A DNA stretch of 64,000 bases from Ruminococcaceae bacterium HV4-5-B5C (GTDB lineage Bacteria > Bacillota > Clostridia > Oscillospirales > Acutalibacteraceae): NCBI GenBank assembly GCA_900184925.1, contig FXYJ02000005.1:62001-126000 (forward strand). Reading direction: 5' to 3'. A model generated the notes under the pieces. That model ran no database searches. It was not told the origin of the DNA and saw nothing but the letters and a program-made list of their open reading frames with translations. A program made the translations under genes and the position numbers. Positions 33,493 to 42,347 of the stretch are shown in pieces. Each line of letters starts with the position of its first letter. Position 1 is the stretch's first letter.

Positions 33493-34449
33493 ATGAAATA
33501 TGCGCTGCAAAAAGTTCTGACCTTTATCCTGACACTTTTTCTGGTATCTCTTTTGACTTTTCTTGCTTTTAATATCATTCCGGGGGATCCGGCGCAACTG
33601 ATTCTCGGTACCAGTGCATCACCGGAGCAGCTTGCAGTCCTGCACCGACAGCTTGGTTTGGATGAACCTCTTCCCACCCGCTATCTCAGATGGCTCACGG
33701 GCTTTTTCAGCGGAAATCTTGGAACATCCATTCAGTATTCCGTTTCAGTCCGAAGTTTGATTGCAGGCAGACTTCCCGTTACGCTCGTTCTGGCCGGTAT
33801 GGCGCTGCTTCTTATTGTTGTGATTTCTATTCCGGTTGGTGTTTTCTGCGCAAAAAAAAAGGATACTGTTGTTGATAAACTGCTGGGGACCGTAACGATG
33901 ATAAATGTCTCCATTCCTAACTTTTTTCTTGGAATTCTTTTTATCTGGCTTTTCGGTATCATCCTGAAATGTTTCACGCCGGGTGGATATGTCGATTTTA
34001 CGGATGATTCTAAGGGATTCCTGACGTACCTGTTTTTTCCGGCTCTTGCCGTTGCTCTTCCTAATATCGCAGTTGCAGTCAAGTTTATCAGAACTTCCTT
34101 CATCGGGCAGATGAAACTCGACTACGTAAGAACGGCTTACAGCAAGGGAAACAGCGATAACGCCGTTCTGTACCGGCATGTGCTGAAAAACGCTCTGGTA
34201 CCCGTAGTCACTCTTTTTGGCATGATCCTTTCCGAAATCTTTTCCGGCAGCATCATCATTGAGCAGGTGTTCGGAATACCCGGTGTCGGCCGGTTACTGA
34301 TCAACTCGATTTTATCCCGTGATTTTCCACTGGTGGAATCATTGGTTGTCTATATAGCCTGCGTGGTGGTGATTGCCAATCTGCTGGTTGACATCCTTTT
34401 TCAGGTGATCGACCCTCGTATTCGGATTCGCAGTGGGCAATCATCATAA
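33493..34449 (+). CDS. Oligopeptide ABC transporter permease (OppB type)
   Basis: A 318-residue permease with an OppB-type N-terminus (LTFILTLFLVSLLTFLAF), NIIPGDPAQLILG and an EAA-like loop before FGIPGVGRLL. It is the first membrane subunit of the second transporter. Confidence 0.92.
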   Translation: MKYALQKVLTFILTLFLVSLLTFLAFNIIPGDPAQLILGTSASPEQLAVLHRQLGLDEPLPTRYLRWLTGFFSGNLGTSIQYSVSVRSLIAGRLPVTLVLAGMALLLIVVISIPVGVFCAKKKDTVVDKLLGTVTMINVSIPNFFLGILFIWLFGIILKCFTPGGYVDFTDDSKGFLTYLFFPALAVALPNIAVAVKFIRTSFIGQMKLDYVRTAYSKGNSDNAVLYRHVLKNALVPVVTLFGMILSEIFSGSIIIEQVFGIPGVGRLLINSILSRDFPLVESLVVYIACVVVIANLLVDILFQVIDPRIRIRSGQSS

Positions 34450-34517
34450 CTTCCCGCAGAAATATTTGCAGCAATAACTGATTAAAAAGTCAACTGCTAT
34501 GAAAGGATACCGTTCCC

Positions 34518-35324
34518 GTGAAAAGCAAATTGAATTTTGACAGCAGACTTGGAATCTGTTTCATTGGAATAATTCTAGTCCTTACTGTTATCAGCTTTTT
34601 TTACACTCCTTACAACATCTACTCCATGAATATTGCCGAACGCTTCATCTCTCCCGGAGGGGGCCATCTGCTCGGCACCGATAATTTCGGCAGGGATGTT
34701 TTCAGCCGCCTTATGTGCGGCGCAAAGTTTACGCTTCTTGTGGCAGGCAGCACGGTTTGCATCGGCACATTCTTCGGAGTGATTTTAGGACTTTGCTCCG
34801 GCTATTTCGGTGGGATTGCGGATGAATGTATTATGCGGCTGATTGATGCACTGAATTCCTTCCCGGGAATCCTTCTGGCACTTGTGATGGTTACGGTACT
34901 GGGAAAAGTAAAATACTCGATTATTCCTGCACTGGGAATTCTTTTTATCCCGAGTTTTACCCGTATTGCCAGAAGCGGGACGCTGCAGATCAAGAACAGC
35001 GAATTCATCGGGAACGCAAGAGCTTGCGGAGCGTCTCCGGTGCGAATCATGTTTGTGCATATTCTGCCCAATCTTTACCCTTCTCTTCTTACCGCGATCG
35101 TAGTCGGTTTTTCGAATGCGACTCTGGCCGAGTCGAGCATGAGCTATTTGGGGCTGGGAATTCAACCCCCGACGCCAAGTCTGGGCAGAATGCTGTTTGA
35201 AGCGCAGGCGTATCTTTTTAACGCTCCGTGGGTGGCACTGGCACCCGGCATTACGATTATGGTAATTGTTTTGGGCTTCAACTATCTCGGCGACGGGATC
35301 CGTGCCGGTTATCACCTGAATTAA
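34518..35324 (+). CDS. Oligopeptide ABC transporter permease (OppC type)
   Basis: A 268-residue permease with GTDNFGRDVFSRLMCG, an EAA region ending in GASPVRIMFVHILPN, and YLGLGIQPPTPSLGRML. It is shorter at the N-terminus than the first operon's OppC. The start codon at 34518 is GTG with a GAAAGG site upstream. Confidence 0.9.
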   Translation: MKSKLNFDSRLGICFIGIILVLTVISFFYTPYNIYSMNIAERFISPGGGHLLGTDNFGRDVFSRLMCGAKFTLLVAGSTVCIGTFFGVILGLCSGYFGGIADECIMRLIDALNSFPGILLALVMVTVLGKVKYSIIPALGILFIPSFTRIARSGTLQIKNSEFIGNARACGASPVRIMFVHILPNLYPSLLTAIVVGFSNATLAESSMSYLGLGIQPPTPSLGRMLFEAQAYLFNAPWVALAPGITIMVIVLGFNYLGDGIRAGYHLN

Positions 35325-35369
35325 TCCGTGCCCGGTGCATTTACGCCAAAGGATAAGGGGGAATTCGGT

Positions 35370-36359
35370 ATGTCTGACGCGCTCCTTCGCGTCAATGATC
35401 TTTCCGTCTGCGCGCTTACGGAAAGCGGGGAATATGACATTGTAAACCACTTGGGGTTTTCTCTTCAGAAGGGGGAAATCCTTGGCCTCGTCGGCGAATC
35501 GGGATGCGGCAAAAGTGTGACGGCTCTGTCCATAGCAGGTCTGCTGCCAGAGAAGATCAGAATTCACACCGGTTCTGTCACTTTTGAAGGGCAGGAACTG
35601 CAGTTACTGAAAAAAAGGGAGCTTCGGAAGATTCAGGGAAAGGAATTGTCTATGATCTTTCAGGAGCCAATGACTTCACTGAATCCACTGATGAAAATTG
35701 GACGCCAGGTTTCGGAAAATCTGCGCCTTCACAGCAGTCTGACAGCGGGTGAAATCAGGGGGCAGACTTTGCGGATTCTTGGCAAAGTGGGGCTGCCTCG
35801 CCCGGAAGAACTGATTGACGCTTATCCACACGAGCTTTCCGGCGGAATGCGGCAGCGGGTTATGATTGCCATGGCTGTCATCTGCAAGCCGAAACTGATT
35901 ATTGCGGACGAACCGACAACAGCGCTCGACGTCACCATTCAGGCACAGATTCTGGGGCTGCTGCGTGAAATCAACCGGGAATTTGACTGCGCAATCCTGT
36001 TTATTTCACATGATCTCGGAGTAATCAGAAGACTTTGTCACAGGGTCCTTGTCATGTATGCGGGGACGGTTGTAGAAGAAGGTGCCATGCGGAGCGTTTT
36101 TGCTCATCCTGCGCATGAATACACAAAAGGGCTGATCGGTTCCATTCCCACACGGGATCTCAAAGGAAAACGTCTTGCGAATATTCCGGGCCATGTGCCG
36201 CCTCTTACGGAAAAGCAGATGGGATGCCCGTTCGCGCCGCGCTGCGGCCAAGCGCAGGCTGCCTGTTTCACACAAAAGCCACCCAGCATTACGCTTGAGC
36301 CAAACCATAGGGTTTGCTGCTTCGAGGCGGGTAAAGAAAGTGAAGAAGAATATGCCTGA
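35370..36359 (+). CDS. Oligopeptide ABC transporter ATP-binding protein (OppD type)
   Basis: A 329-residue ATPase with Walker [10 protein letters not shown], signature LSGGMRQR, Walker [12 protein letters not shown] and the C-terminal Cys motif [15 protein letters not shown]. The ATG at 35370 follows an AAGGGGGAA site. It overlaps the next ATPase gene by eight bases. Confidence 0.9.
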   Translation: MSDALLRVNDLSVCALTESGEYDIVNHLGFSLQKGEILGLVGESGCGKSVTALSIAGLLPEKIRIHTGSVTFEGQELQLLKKRELRKIQGKELSMIFQEPMTSLNPLMKIGRQVSENLRLHSSLTAGEIRGQTLRILGKVGLPRPEELIDAYPHELSGGMRQRVMIAMAVICKPKLIIADEPTTALDVTIQAQILGLLREINREFDCAILFISHDLGVIRRLCHRVLVMYAGTVVEEGAMRSVFAHPAHEYTKGLIGSIPTRDLKGKRLANIPGHVPPLTEKQMGCPFAPRCGQAQAACFTQKPPSITLEPNHRVCCFEAGKESEEEYA

Positions 36360-37347
36360 ATCTGATATAATCCTACAGTTAGAGCATCTGTCAAGCCATT
36401 ATATTCGTCGAAAATCAGCATTTTGGGGTGGAGACGAACGAAAAGACATATTAAATGATGTGTCGTTTTCAATCAGGCGGGGTGAGGCGTTCGGTCTCGT
36501 GGGAGAAAGTGGCTGCGGAAAATCAACACTGGCGCGGGCCATTATTGGGCTCATTCCGTCGGATGGGACTATTATGATTGACGGAGAAAGCGTTCTTCAA
36601 AAAAGAACCAAAGAACAGCGGAAAAAAGTACAGATTGTGTTTCAGGATCCGCTGAGTTCTCTGAACCCGACGAAAAAGATCGGCTGGATTCTCGAAGAAC
36701 CCCTTCGAATCCATGGAATTGGAGACCGGGCCTCCAGACTCAGGCGTGTGAATGAGACCCTAGAGCTTATCGGCCTGGACAATACATTCCGCGACCGTTA
36801 CCCGAGCGAACTAAGCGGGGGTCAGCGGCAGAGGGTCAGCATTGGAGAAGCGTTGATGCTTAGGCCGAAACTGATTGTGGCCGACGAGCCCGTTTCAGCG
36901 CTTGATGTTTCCGTTCAGTCGCAGATATTGAATCTGATGGAGGACCTGCGCCGAAGTTTGGGTCTTTCGTATCTTTTTATTTCCCATAATCTGAACGTCA
37001 TATATTACCTGTGTGACCGTACTGCAGTGATGTATATGGGGCAGATCGTTGAACTGGCAGATGTCCAAACACTGTTTGATTTGCCTGCCCATCCCTATAC
37101 AAAAATGCTCCTGTCGGCAATTTCCGAGATTGGCTCCGAACCAGAAAAGACGCAGAAGGATAAGATCCTGCCTGAAGCTCTGGACCGGGAGCCTTCCAAA
37201 ACAGGCTGTGCTTTTTTTGCTCGCTGCCCAAATGCATGCGAAAAATGTAAATCAATCTCTCCGGAACTTGTGAATATTGGAGAAGCATTGAAAAAGCAGC
37301 ATTTTGTGTGCTGTCACTGTTTGGCCCATTCCACAGCTAATTACTAG
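36352..37347 (+). CDS. Oligopeptide ABC transporter ATP-binding protein (OppF type)
   Basis: A 331-residue ATPase with Walker [10 protein letters not shown], signature LSGGQRQR, Walker B IVADEPVSALD and C-terminal cysteines in GCAFFARCPNACEKC. It is the last gene of the hydrolase-HAD-SBP-BCDF operon and is followed by a strong hairpin. Confidence 0.9.
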   Translation: MPESDIILQLEHLSSHYIRRKSAFWGGDERKDILNDVSFSIRRGEAFGLVGESGCGKSTLARAIIGLIPSDGTIMIDGESVLQKRTKEQRKKVQIVFQDPLSSLNPTKKIGWILEEPLRIHGIGDRASRLRRVNETLELIGLDNTFRDRYPSELSGGQRQRVSIGEALMLRPKLIVADEPVSALDVSVQSQILNLMEDLRRSLGLSYLFISHNLNVIYYLCDRTAVMYMGQIVELADVQTLFDLPAHPYTKMLLSAISEIGSEPEKTQKDKILPEALDREPSKTGCAFFARCPNACEKCKSISPELVNIGEALKKQHFVCCHCLAHSTANY

Positions 37348-37353
37348 TAAGCA

Positions 37354-37398
37354 ATAACCAAGAAGCAGACAGGGAGATCCTGTCTGCTTCTTGGTTAT
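37354..37398 (+). terminator. Long perfect hairpin after the second Opp operon
   Basis: A 20-bp perfect stem begins ATAACCAAGAAGCAGACAGG, with a 5-base loop (GAGAT). A T-run appears about ten bases after it, so it is a likely operon end. Confidence 0.7.
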
Positions 37399-37503
37399 AC
37401 CGCCTTTTTCACAAGATCAGCGGCTTGCCCCAAAATATACAACGCTTAAAAAGTCACTGCGCCACAGAATGCTTTGCCATGATCATGTTCTAATGAAAAA
37501 CAT

Positions 37504-37540
37504 GATTCATGCGTTCCTCCGAAACCGGAACACATGAATC
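37504..37540 (-). terminator. Terminator of the mccB-mccA-methyltransferase operon
   Basis: On the minus strand GATTCATG..GTTCC pairs with GGAAC..CATGAATC and is followed by ATGTTTTTC, about 50 bases after the methyltransferase stop. Confidence 0.75.
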
Positions 37541-37591
37541 TCAAAAAAGGTGGCCGGGAACTGTATACTCTTTGAATCAGAAAAAGCTTTC

Positions 37592-38428
37592 TTATTCTTC
37601 AGGGGCAGCGGCAACCCGATTGACGTTTATGATTCGGAACAGGTCGCTGATTCGCATTGCCATACCCATTGTCGGTCCCCAGGAAGGGAAAATGCGCGTC
37701 TTGTAAAAGATGGGGTAACTTTCCAGAAGCTTCAGACGAAGTCCCCACTTTTCAAGATCACCGGTATTCCGGATGCCCCACTCCATTTCGGCCTTCTGGA
37801 TTCCGCATTTTCGCACTATACTGCTTGCAAACCGGATGCCGGACGGCGCAATCGTGTCAAACACGATTTCCGCGCCCGGGAAACGCTGTGCAATCATGGC
37901 GAAAAATCCGCGGACCCGTTCTTCGCGAAAGTACATCAGCACGCCCCCGACAAGAAACAGAATTCCATCCTGAGGACTTTCAATATCATCAAAAAAACTT
38001 TCGTCGAACATGGATTTGGGGATGCAGTTCGTCTCCCGGCTTTCCGGAATTAATTCGCCGCGCAGGCGGATTACCTGCGGAACGTCGAGGTCATACCACT
38101 TGATTTTTCCGTTGTTTACCCGGCTGAACGTTGTGTCGAGGCCGGCACCGATGTTGACGATTACGGCGCGCGGGTGCCGCTGAATAAAGTCCCGGATCAT
38201 GGAATCAAATTCACGCGCCCGGATCGCGAGGGTGAGAATCTGAAAACGCCGGACCCGCGAACGGAATCTTGTAAAGTCATAATCAATTCTGCTGACCAGA
38301 TCCGCAGACGTACGGTCACGGAGAACGGGGTCTTTCATTCCGGCTTCTTCCGCGCGTCCCCATAATGGGAGTAAAAGCGTTTCGTTTACGCTGCTCAGAT
38401 CGATTTTTACTTTTTCACTGTTTCCCAT
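37592..38428 (-). CDS. SAM-dependent methyltransferase (LCMT/TcmP-like)
   Basis: A 278-residue class I methyltransferase of the leucine carboxyl methyltransferase/polyketide O-methyltransferase type. It shows VNIGAGLDTTFSRV (SAM loop), WYDLDVPQVIRLR, and LFLVGGVLMYF. The ATG at 38428 has a GGTGAGG site. It is third in an operon with mccB and mccA. Clostridial mccBA operons also carry a methyltransferase gene (ubiG), but of a different subfamily, so the acceptor is open; a sulfur or carboxylate acceptor would fit. Confidence 0.82.
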   Translation of the reverse strand: MGNSEKVKIDLSSVNETLLLPLWGRAEEAGMKDPVLRDRTSADLVSRIDYDFTRFRSRVRRFQILTLAIRAREFDSMIRDFIQRHPRAVIVNIGAGLDTTFSRVNNGKIKWYDLDVPQVIRLRGELIPESRETNCIPKSMFDESFFDDIESPQDGILFLVGGVLMYFREERVRGFFAMIAQRFPGAEIVFDTIAPSGIRFASSIVRKCGIQKAEMEWGIRNTGDLEKWGLRLKLLESYPIFYKTRIFPSWGPTMGMAMRISDLFRIINVNRVAAAPEE

Positions 38429-38450
38429 AGTCCTCACCTTACCTGCTGAC

Positions 38451-39365
38451 TCACTCATAAATATGCTTACTGAAATAACGGTCGCCGCGGTCCGGCAGAA
38501 CCACTACGAGGTTGTTGCCATTCGGTGCTTTTTGCGCCGCTTTTCGGGCAGCCGAGAGAGCGGCCCCGGATGACGTGCCTGCCAGAACTCCTTCCCGTGC
38601 CGCGAGCAGCCGGAGTTCCTCCACCGCTTCTTCATCGTTGATTTTATAAATCTGATCCACAAGCGTCATATTCATGGTGCGGGGCATAAACGTGTTGCCG
38701 ATTCCCTCAATGGAATAACAGCCGGGTTCTCCGCCGCCCATGGTGGAACCGATTGGGTCCGCCATAACGATTTTCACCGCAGGATTCTGCTCCCTGAGAT
38801 ATTTTGCCACTCCGGAGAGTGTTCCTCCGCTGCCCGCACCGGCGACCAGAGCGTCCACTTTCCCGTCAAGGTCATCCCAGATTTCGGGGCCGGTCGTGCG
38901 ATAGTGGGCGAGGGGGTTTGCGGGGTTTTCAAACTGGCTGAGAGTGACCGGATGTTCGACCTGCTTCTTCAGCTCCTCCACTTTTTCAATTGCGCCCTGC
39001 ATGCCTTTTGCCAGCGGAGTATGAACAATCTCCGCCCCGTAAGCTTTCATAATGGTCTGTTTTTCCTCCGAAAACTTTTCCGGTACAGCGAAGATGACCC
39101 GGTATCCCTTGCCGAGGGCGGCAAGGGCAATCCCGATGCCTGCATTGCCCGCCGTGGCTTCCAAAATGGTGGAACCGGGTTTCAGAATGCCGTGGTCTTC
39201 GGCGTCCCGAATCAAAGCCGAACCCATGCGGTCCTTTACGCTTCCGCCCGGATTAAACAGTTCCAGCTTGGCAAACACATTTACCCCGTCGGGGAAATCC
39301 ATGTGGTTCAGCTTTAAAAGTGGCGTATGACCGATCATTTCACGGACATCGTTATAATATTTCAT
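38451..39365 (-). CDS. mccA: Cysteine synthase / O-acetylserine-dependent cystathionine beta-synthase (MccA type)
   Basis: A 304-residue beta-family PLP enzyme. The Schiff-base lysine is Lys44 in NPGGSVKDRMG, with the ligand loops TAGNAGIGIALA and GAGSGGTLSGV. In the order mccB-mccA it matches the reverse transsulfuration pair of Firmicutes, where MccA condenses O-acetylserine with homocysteine to cystathionine. Ordinary O-acetylserine sulfhydrylase is the alternative. It begins two bases after the mccB stop. Confidence 0.85.
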   Translation of the reverse strand: MKYYNDVREMIGHTPLLKLNHMDFPDGVNVFAKLELFNPGGSVKDRMGSALIRDAEDHGILKPGSTILEATAGNAGIGIALAALGKGYRVIFAVPEKFSEEKQTIMKAYGAEIVHTPLAKGMQGAIEKVEELKKQVEHPVTLSQFENPANPLAHYRTTGPEIWDDLDGKVDALVAGAGSGGTLSGVAKYLREQNPAVKIVMADPIGSTMGGGEPGCYSIEGIGNTFMPRTMNMTLVDQIYKINDEEAVEELRLLAAREGVLAGTSSGAALSAARKAAQKAPNGNNLVVVLPDRGDRYFSKHIYE

Positions 39366-39367
39366 CG

Positions 39368-40525
39368 TTATGCCCTCACAATCGATTGATCAAACGCCTG
39401 AGCAAGGTCGGCGGCAAGATCGTTCTTATCCTCAATACCGACCGAGAGGCGCACCAGATTGTCGACGATGCCGATTTTCTGACGGATTTCATAGGGGATG
39501 GAAGCATGCGTCATGCTGGCCGGATGGCAAACAAGAGATTCCACTCCTCCGAGGCTTTCCGCCAAAGCGATCAGTTTGACGCTTCTGAAAAACTGATGAA
39601 TGTCATAGCGGTCGGAAAGCACAAAGGAGATCATTGCGCCTGCACCCGACGCCTGCTTCTTTTGAATCTCATAGCCCGGAAAATTTTCAAAACCCGGATA
39701 ATAAACTTTGGTGACGCCGTCATGCTTCCGCAGAAAGTCTGCCAGATAGGCTGCATTTTCCAGATGGCGGTCCATCCGGACGGAAAGGGTTTTGATTCCG
39801 CGCGTCAGCAGCCAGGAGTCGAACGGGCCCAGCACTCCGCCGGTGGCATTCTGCAGAAAGCCGAGCCGCTCCGCCGTTTCTTTATCCTTCACAACGGCAA
39901 GACCGGCGACGAGGTCGCTGTGGCCACCGAGATATTTCGTTGCGCTGTGCACCACAATGTCCGCACCCAGCTTCAGCGGCTGCTGCAGATACGGCGTCAT
40001 GAAGGTGTTGTCGACAATCACCTTAAGGCCATGCCGGTGGGCGATTTCGGAAGCCGCAGCAATATCCGTAATCGTAAGGAGAGGATTTGCCGGGCTTTCA
40101 ATCATCAGCGCCTTAACGTTCCCGGAAATTCTGCTTTCAAGTAGCGGCAGGTCGGAGGTATCCACAATTTCGTAGGTCAGCCCGAAGTTCTTGAAAACTT
40201 TGTCGAGCACACGGAACGTGCCGCCGTAAACATTGCTGGAAATGATGACTTTATCGCCGCTTTGGAACAACGACAAAACTGCCGTGATTGCAGCCATTCC
40301 GGATCCGAACGCGAATCCCGCCGTGCCGCCTTCAAGCTCGGCAATCAGCTTTTCCAGCGATTCCCGCGTCGGATTTCCGGTGCGGGAATATTCGTAACCG
40401 CTGTTTTCTCCCAGCCCCTTCTGCCGATAGGTGGATGTCTGGTAAATCGGAACGCTGACTGCTCCCGTTCTGGAATCTCCGTCAATACCGCCATGAATCA
40501 GAGCGGTTGTGAAATTATGCTGCAT
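39368..40525 (-). CDS. mccB: Cystathionine gamma-lyase / homocysteine gamma-lyase (MccB type)
   Basis: A 385-residue PLP enzyme with YSRTGNPTRESLEKLIAELEGG, ESPANPLL, VDNTFMTPYLQQP and the lysine in HSATKYLGGHSD. The compact length, without the MetY insert, and its coupling to mccA support cystathionine gamma-lyase: cystathionine to cysteine, 2-oxobutyrate and ammonia. It is the first gene after the CCCC leader peptide and attenuator, so it is expected to rise when cysteine is short. Confidence 0.88.
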   Translation of the reverse strand: MQHNFTTALIHGGIDGDSRTGAVSVPIYQTSTYRQKGLGENSGYEYSRTGNPTRESLEKLIAELEGGTAGFAFGSGMAAITAVLSLFQSGDKVIISSNVYGGTFRVLDKVFKNFGLTYEIVDTSDLPLLESRISGNVKALMIESPANPLLTITDIAAASEIAHRHGLKVIVDNTFMTPYLQQPLKLGADIVVHSATKYLGGHSDLVAGLAVVKDKETAERLGFLQNATGGVLGPFDSWLLTRGIKTLSVRMDRHLENAAYLADFLRKHDGVTKVYYPGFENFPGYEIQKKQASGAGAMISFVLSDRYDIHQFFRSVKLIALAESLGGVESLVCHPASMTHASIPYEIRQKIGIVDNLVRLSVGIEDKNDLAADLAQAFDQSIVRA

Positions 40526-40585
40526 AGCCTGATCATTCCTTTCGCATCTTATACCAATTTAGTGAACTTTAAACTATATCAGAAA

Positions 40586-40616
40586 AAGGTCGGGCGGCAA
40601 TTCACCGCCCGACCTT
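40586..40616 (-). terminator. Attenuator terminator of the mccBA operon
   Basis: On the minus strand a 12-bp perfect GC-rich stem (AAGGTCGGGCGG / CCGCCCGACCTT) with a 7-base loop and TTTTTC, 27 bases after the leader peptide stop. Confidence 0.92.
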
Positions 40617-40642
40617 ATCTTTAACGAACGCTGCAATTTCGT

Positions 40643-40750
40643 CTAAGAAAGGTTATGACAGCAAATCAGCCTTTTCCACACAGCAAAGCCAAGCTGACAG
40701 CAACAACATGCAGCCGCGGCAATTTTCTGTACGGAAAAGCAATCTGACAT
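40643..40750 (-). CDS. Leader peptide 4 with four consecutive cysteines (35 aa)
   Basis: A 35-codon frame with ATG at 40750 and an AAGGAG site upstream. The sequence AAAACCCCQLG has Cys15-18 in a row, plus Cys4, Cys30 and Cys31, and no Met beyond the start. A run of codons for the regulated amino acid ahead of a terminator is the textbook attenuation layout, and here the downstream genes make cysteine. It differs from leaders 1-3 in sensing Cys only. Confidence 0.88.
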   Translation of the reverse strand: MSDCFSVQKIAAAACCCCQLGFAVWKRLICCHNLS

Positions 40751-40775
40751 AAGCCCTTTCTCCTTTTCAAACAAG

Positions 40776-40792
40776 CATAGTATATATATATG
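40776..40792 (-). promoter_or_regulatory. 17-bp palindrome (CATA-N9-TATG), copy 4
   Basis: Reads CATATATATATACTATG on the minus strand, about nine bases after the predicted start of the mccBA leader transcript. Confidence 0.6.
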
Positions 40793-40807
40793 TATTACAT
40801 AAAACAA

Positions 40808-40836
40808 ATGGTACACCTTTTCTTTCCAGTTGTCAA
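40808..40836 (-). promoter_or_regulatory. Promoter of leader 4 / mccBA operon
   Basis: TTGACA (40831-40836), a 17-base spacer and TACCAT (40808-40813), a weak -10 box. Confidence 0.7.
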
Positions 40837-40959
40837 GGGACAAGAACGTGACAATAAAAATATAAATGCTGCCGTTACTCTGCAGTATCCGGCATTTCAA
40901 TGTCGCTTTTCATATTCTGAATGATGGACATTGCCTGAGCGGTAACCGACTTTTCCTGC

Positions 40960-41075
40960 GGCTATGTTTTTGAACTTCTGTTGTAAGCCTGATTGACGCC
41001 TTACTCTCCTGAAGAGCGTATCATAGGAATGCGCATGGGCGTAGCCTGCAATATCACATCCACCATTGCATCTCA
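40960..41075 (-). pseudogene. Remnant of a tyrosine integrase 3' end
   Basis: The DNA matches the last part of the integrase gene at 59407-60732: the GTATCATAGGAATGCGCATG region against GTATCATCAGAACGCACATG, and identical stretches such as CTGCAATATCACATC. In translation YAHAHSYDTL corresponds to YAHVRSDDTL around the active-site tyrosine. The rest of the gene is missing. It lies about 90 bases from the right 67-bp repeat. Confidence 0.8.
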
Positions 41076-41165
41076 GACGAATAGAAGAAGCATAAAAAAA
41101 GCACCCGTTAGGGATGCTGTAAAGGTGATTTAACAAGTTCATAGAGGTGCTTAACGGCGCAGATT

Positions 41166-41232
41166 TAATAAACATTATGCGAAGTTAAAGCGGTAGGGGA
41201 GATGGCAGTGGTTAAACATTATGCGAAGTTCG
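41166..41232 (+). repeat. 67-bp direct repeat, right copy (repeat doublet)
   Basis: Two 17-bp units (41170 and 41214) with the same spacer as at 2585-2651; 64 of 67 bases are identical. It marks the right edge of the sulfur island and the start of the small-module region. Confidence 0.85.
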
Positions 41233-41358
41233 GCTAAGAAGAATATTCACCGAAATCCTTACTTTCTGAAAAAATTCAAATCACAACATACCCCCCATGG
41301 TATGTGATAAATATTGGAGTCATCAAATAATGCTCTTTAATGTGAATGTACAACGATG

Positions 41359-42159
41359 CTATTTTTCTTCTATGATAGCTGACATTAAATATGTTAATTT
41401 TTTATAGGATTTTTCCCTGCCTTGTATTCTAGAGAACGTGATGTTTTTATCGAAATGCTTAGCACAAATGAGAAAATGTGCGATTGAAGCACCACAAGAA
41501 ATGCCTTGCATTCTTTTTAAAATAGCACCTGGCATTAGGCCTTTTAGGTTATCGCTATTTACCGGCGTAAGAAAAGACGGTTGCTCGCAATAAAAATGCA
41601 TTGAGTTGTTATCCGGCTCAATTCGCCAAGGCTGTCTGTTAATTCCGGATGGAGCAATTCGAATTGCTTGTACCAATTCAGTCATAAAATCATTTTGTGG
41701 CTTAACTAAACAAATTTGATCAATCGACTTTCTGTTAATTTGATCTAAGTTTTCACGGTACAATTCACCATCAGCGTAACCAAACGCAATTGTAATAACA
41801 TATGGCAATTCAAATGCTGATCCTTTTGGTTTTAGAGTACCAATCCAACAAGAGCCTATCTTTAAGGATGTTAAATATATGATTAGGTTTTCGCCCATGA
41901 ACCCAATATTCTCTCTGAAATAAGGTTCGCTCAGTGAAGTGATTGCTATGTAGTGTTGAGCATGTATCGGACTGCTGTTTTCAAAATATTCCCCAAATTC
42001 ACTGTTGTCGATCAAAATCATTTTTATAGAGGGAGCATCGCAAAGAGGCTTTAAGGCAGCAATGTAATTTTTAATGTCATCTATTAGTTTTGCATCAACC
42101 TCCTTGCCACTGAATTTCCGAATTGATTTTCTTTTAAGCATTGCGTCATACAGTTCCAT
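41359..42159 (-). CDS. Nitroreductase-family flavoprotein
   Basis: A 266-residue protein of the nitroreductase group with an N-terminal RKSIRKFSGKEV and a second basic block in PSGINRQPWRIE, both typical of FMN contacts. The ENLIIYLTSLKIGSCWIG helix is conserved. It should bind FMN and reduce an unknown substrate. It is directly downstream of an FMN riboswitch, which supports the flavin link and implies repression when FMN is plentiful. Confidence 0.85.
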   Translation of the reverse strand: MELYDAMLKRKSIRKFSGKEVDAKLIDDIKNYIAALKPLCDAPSIKMILIDNSEFGEYFENSSPIHAQHYIAITSLSEPYFRENIGFMGENLIIYLTSLKIGSCWIGTLKPKGSAFELPYVITIAFGYADGELYRENLDQINRKSIDQICLVKPQNDFMTELVQAIRIAPSGINRQPWRIEPDNNSMHFYCEQPSFLTPVNSDNLKGLMPGAILKRMQGISCGASIAHFLICAKHFDKNITFSRIQGREKSYKKLTYLMSAIIEEK

Positions 42160-42287
42160 ATCATAGATCCTCTCTCTGTAATAATTATATACTGCTGGTC
42201 ACTCTTTTTCGCAGGCCTAAGCAGATGCTTATAGTTCATGGCATTCTTTCTACCACAGGCGTGAAGCTATGCTGCTGCAAATAAAAA

Positions 42288-42314
42288 GCTCTGGAATATT
42301 TAATATTCCAGAGC
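42288..42314 (-). terminator. Terminator of the FMN riboswitch
   Basis: On the minus strand GCTCTGGAATATT pairs with AATATTCCAGAGC and is followed by TTTTTATTTG. It is the expression platform between the aptamer and the nitroreductase gene. Confidence 0.9.
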
Positions 42315-42347
42315 AGAAATCACATACACACAGAAAACTGTGGCTGT

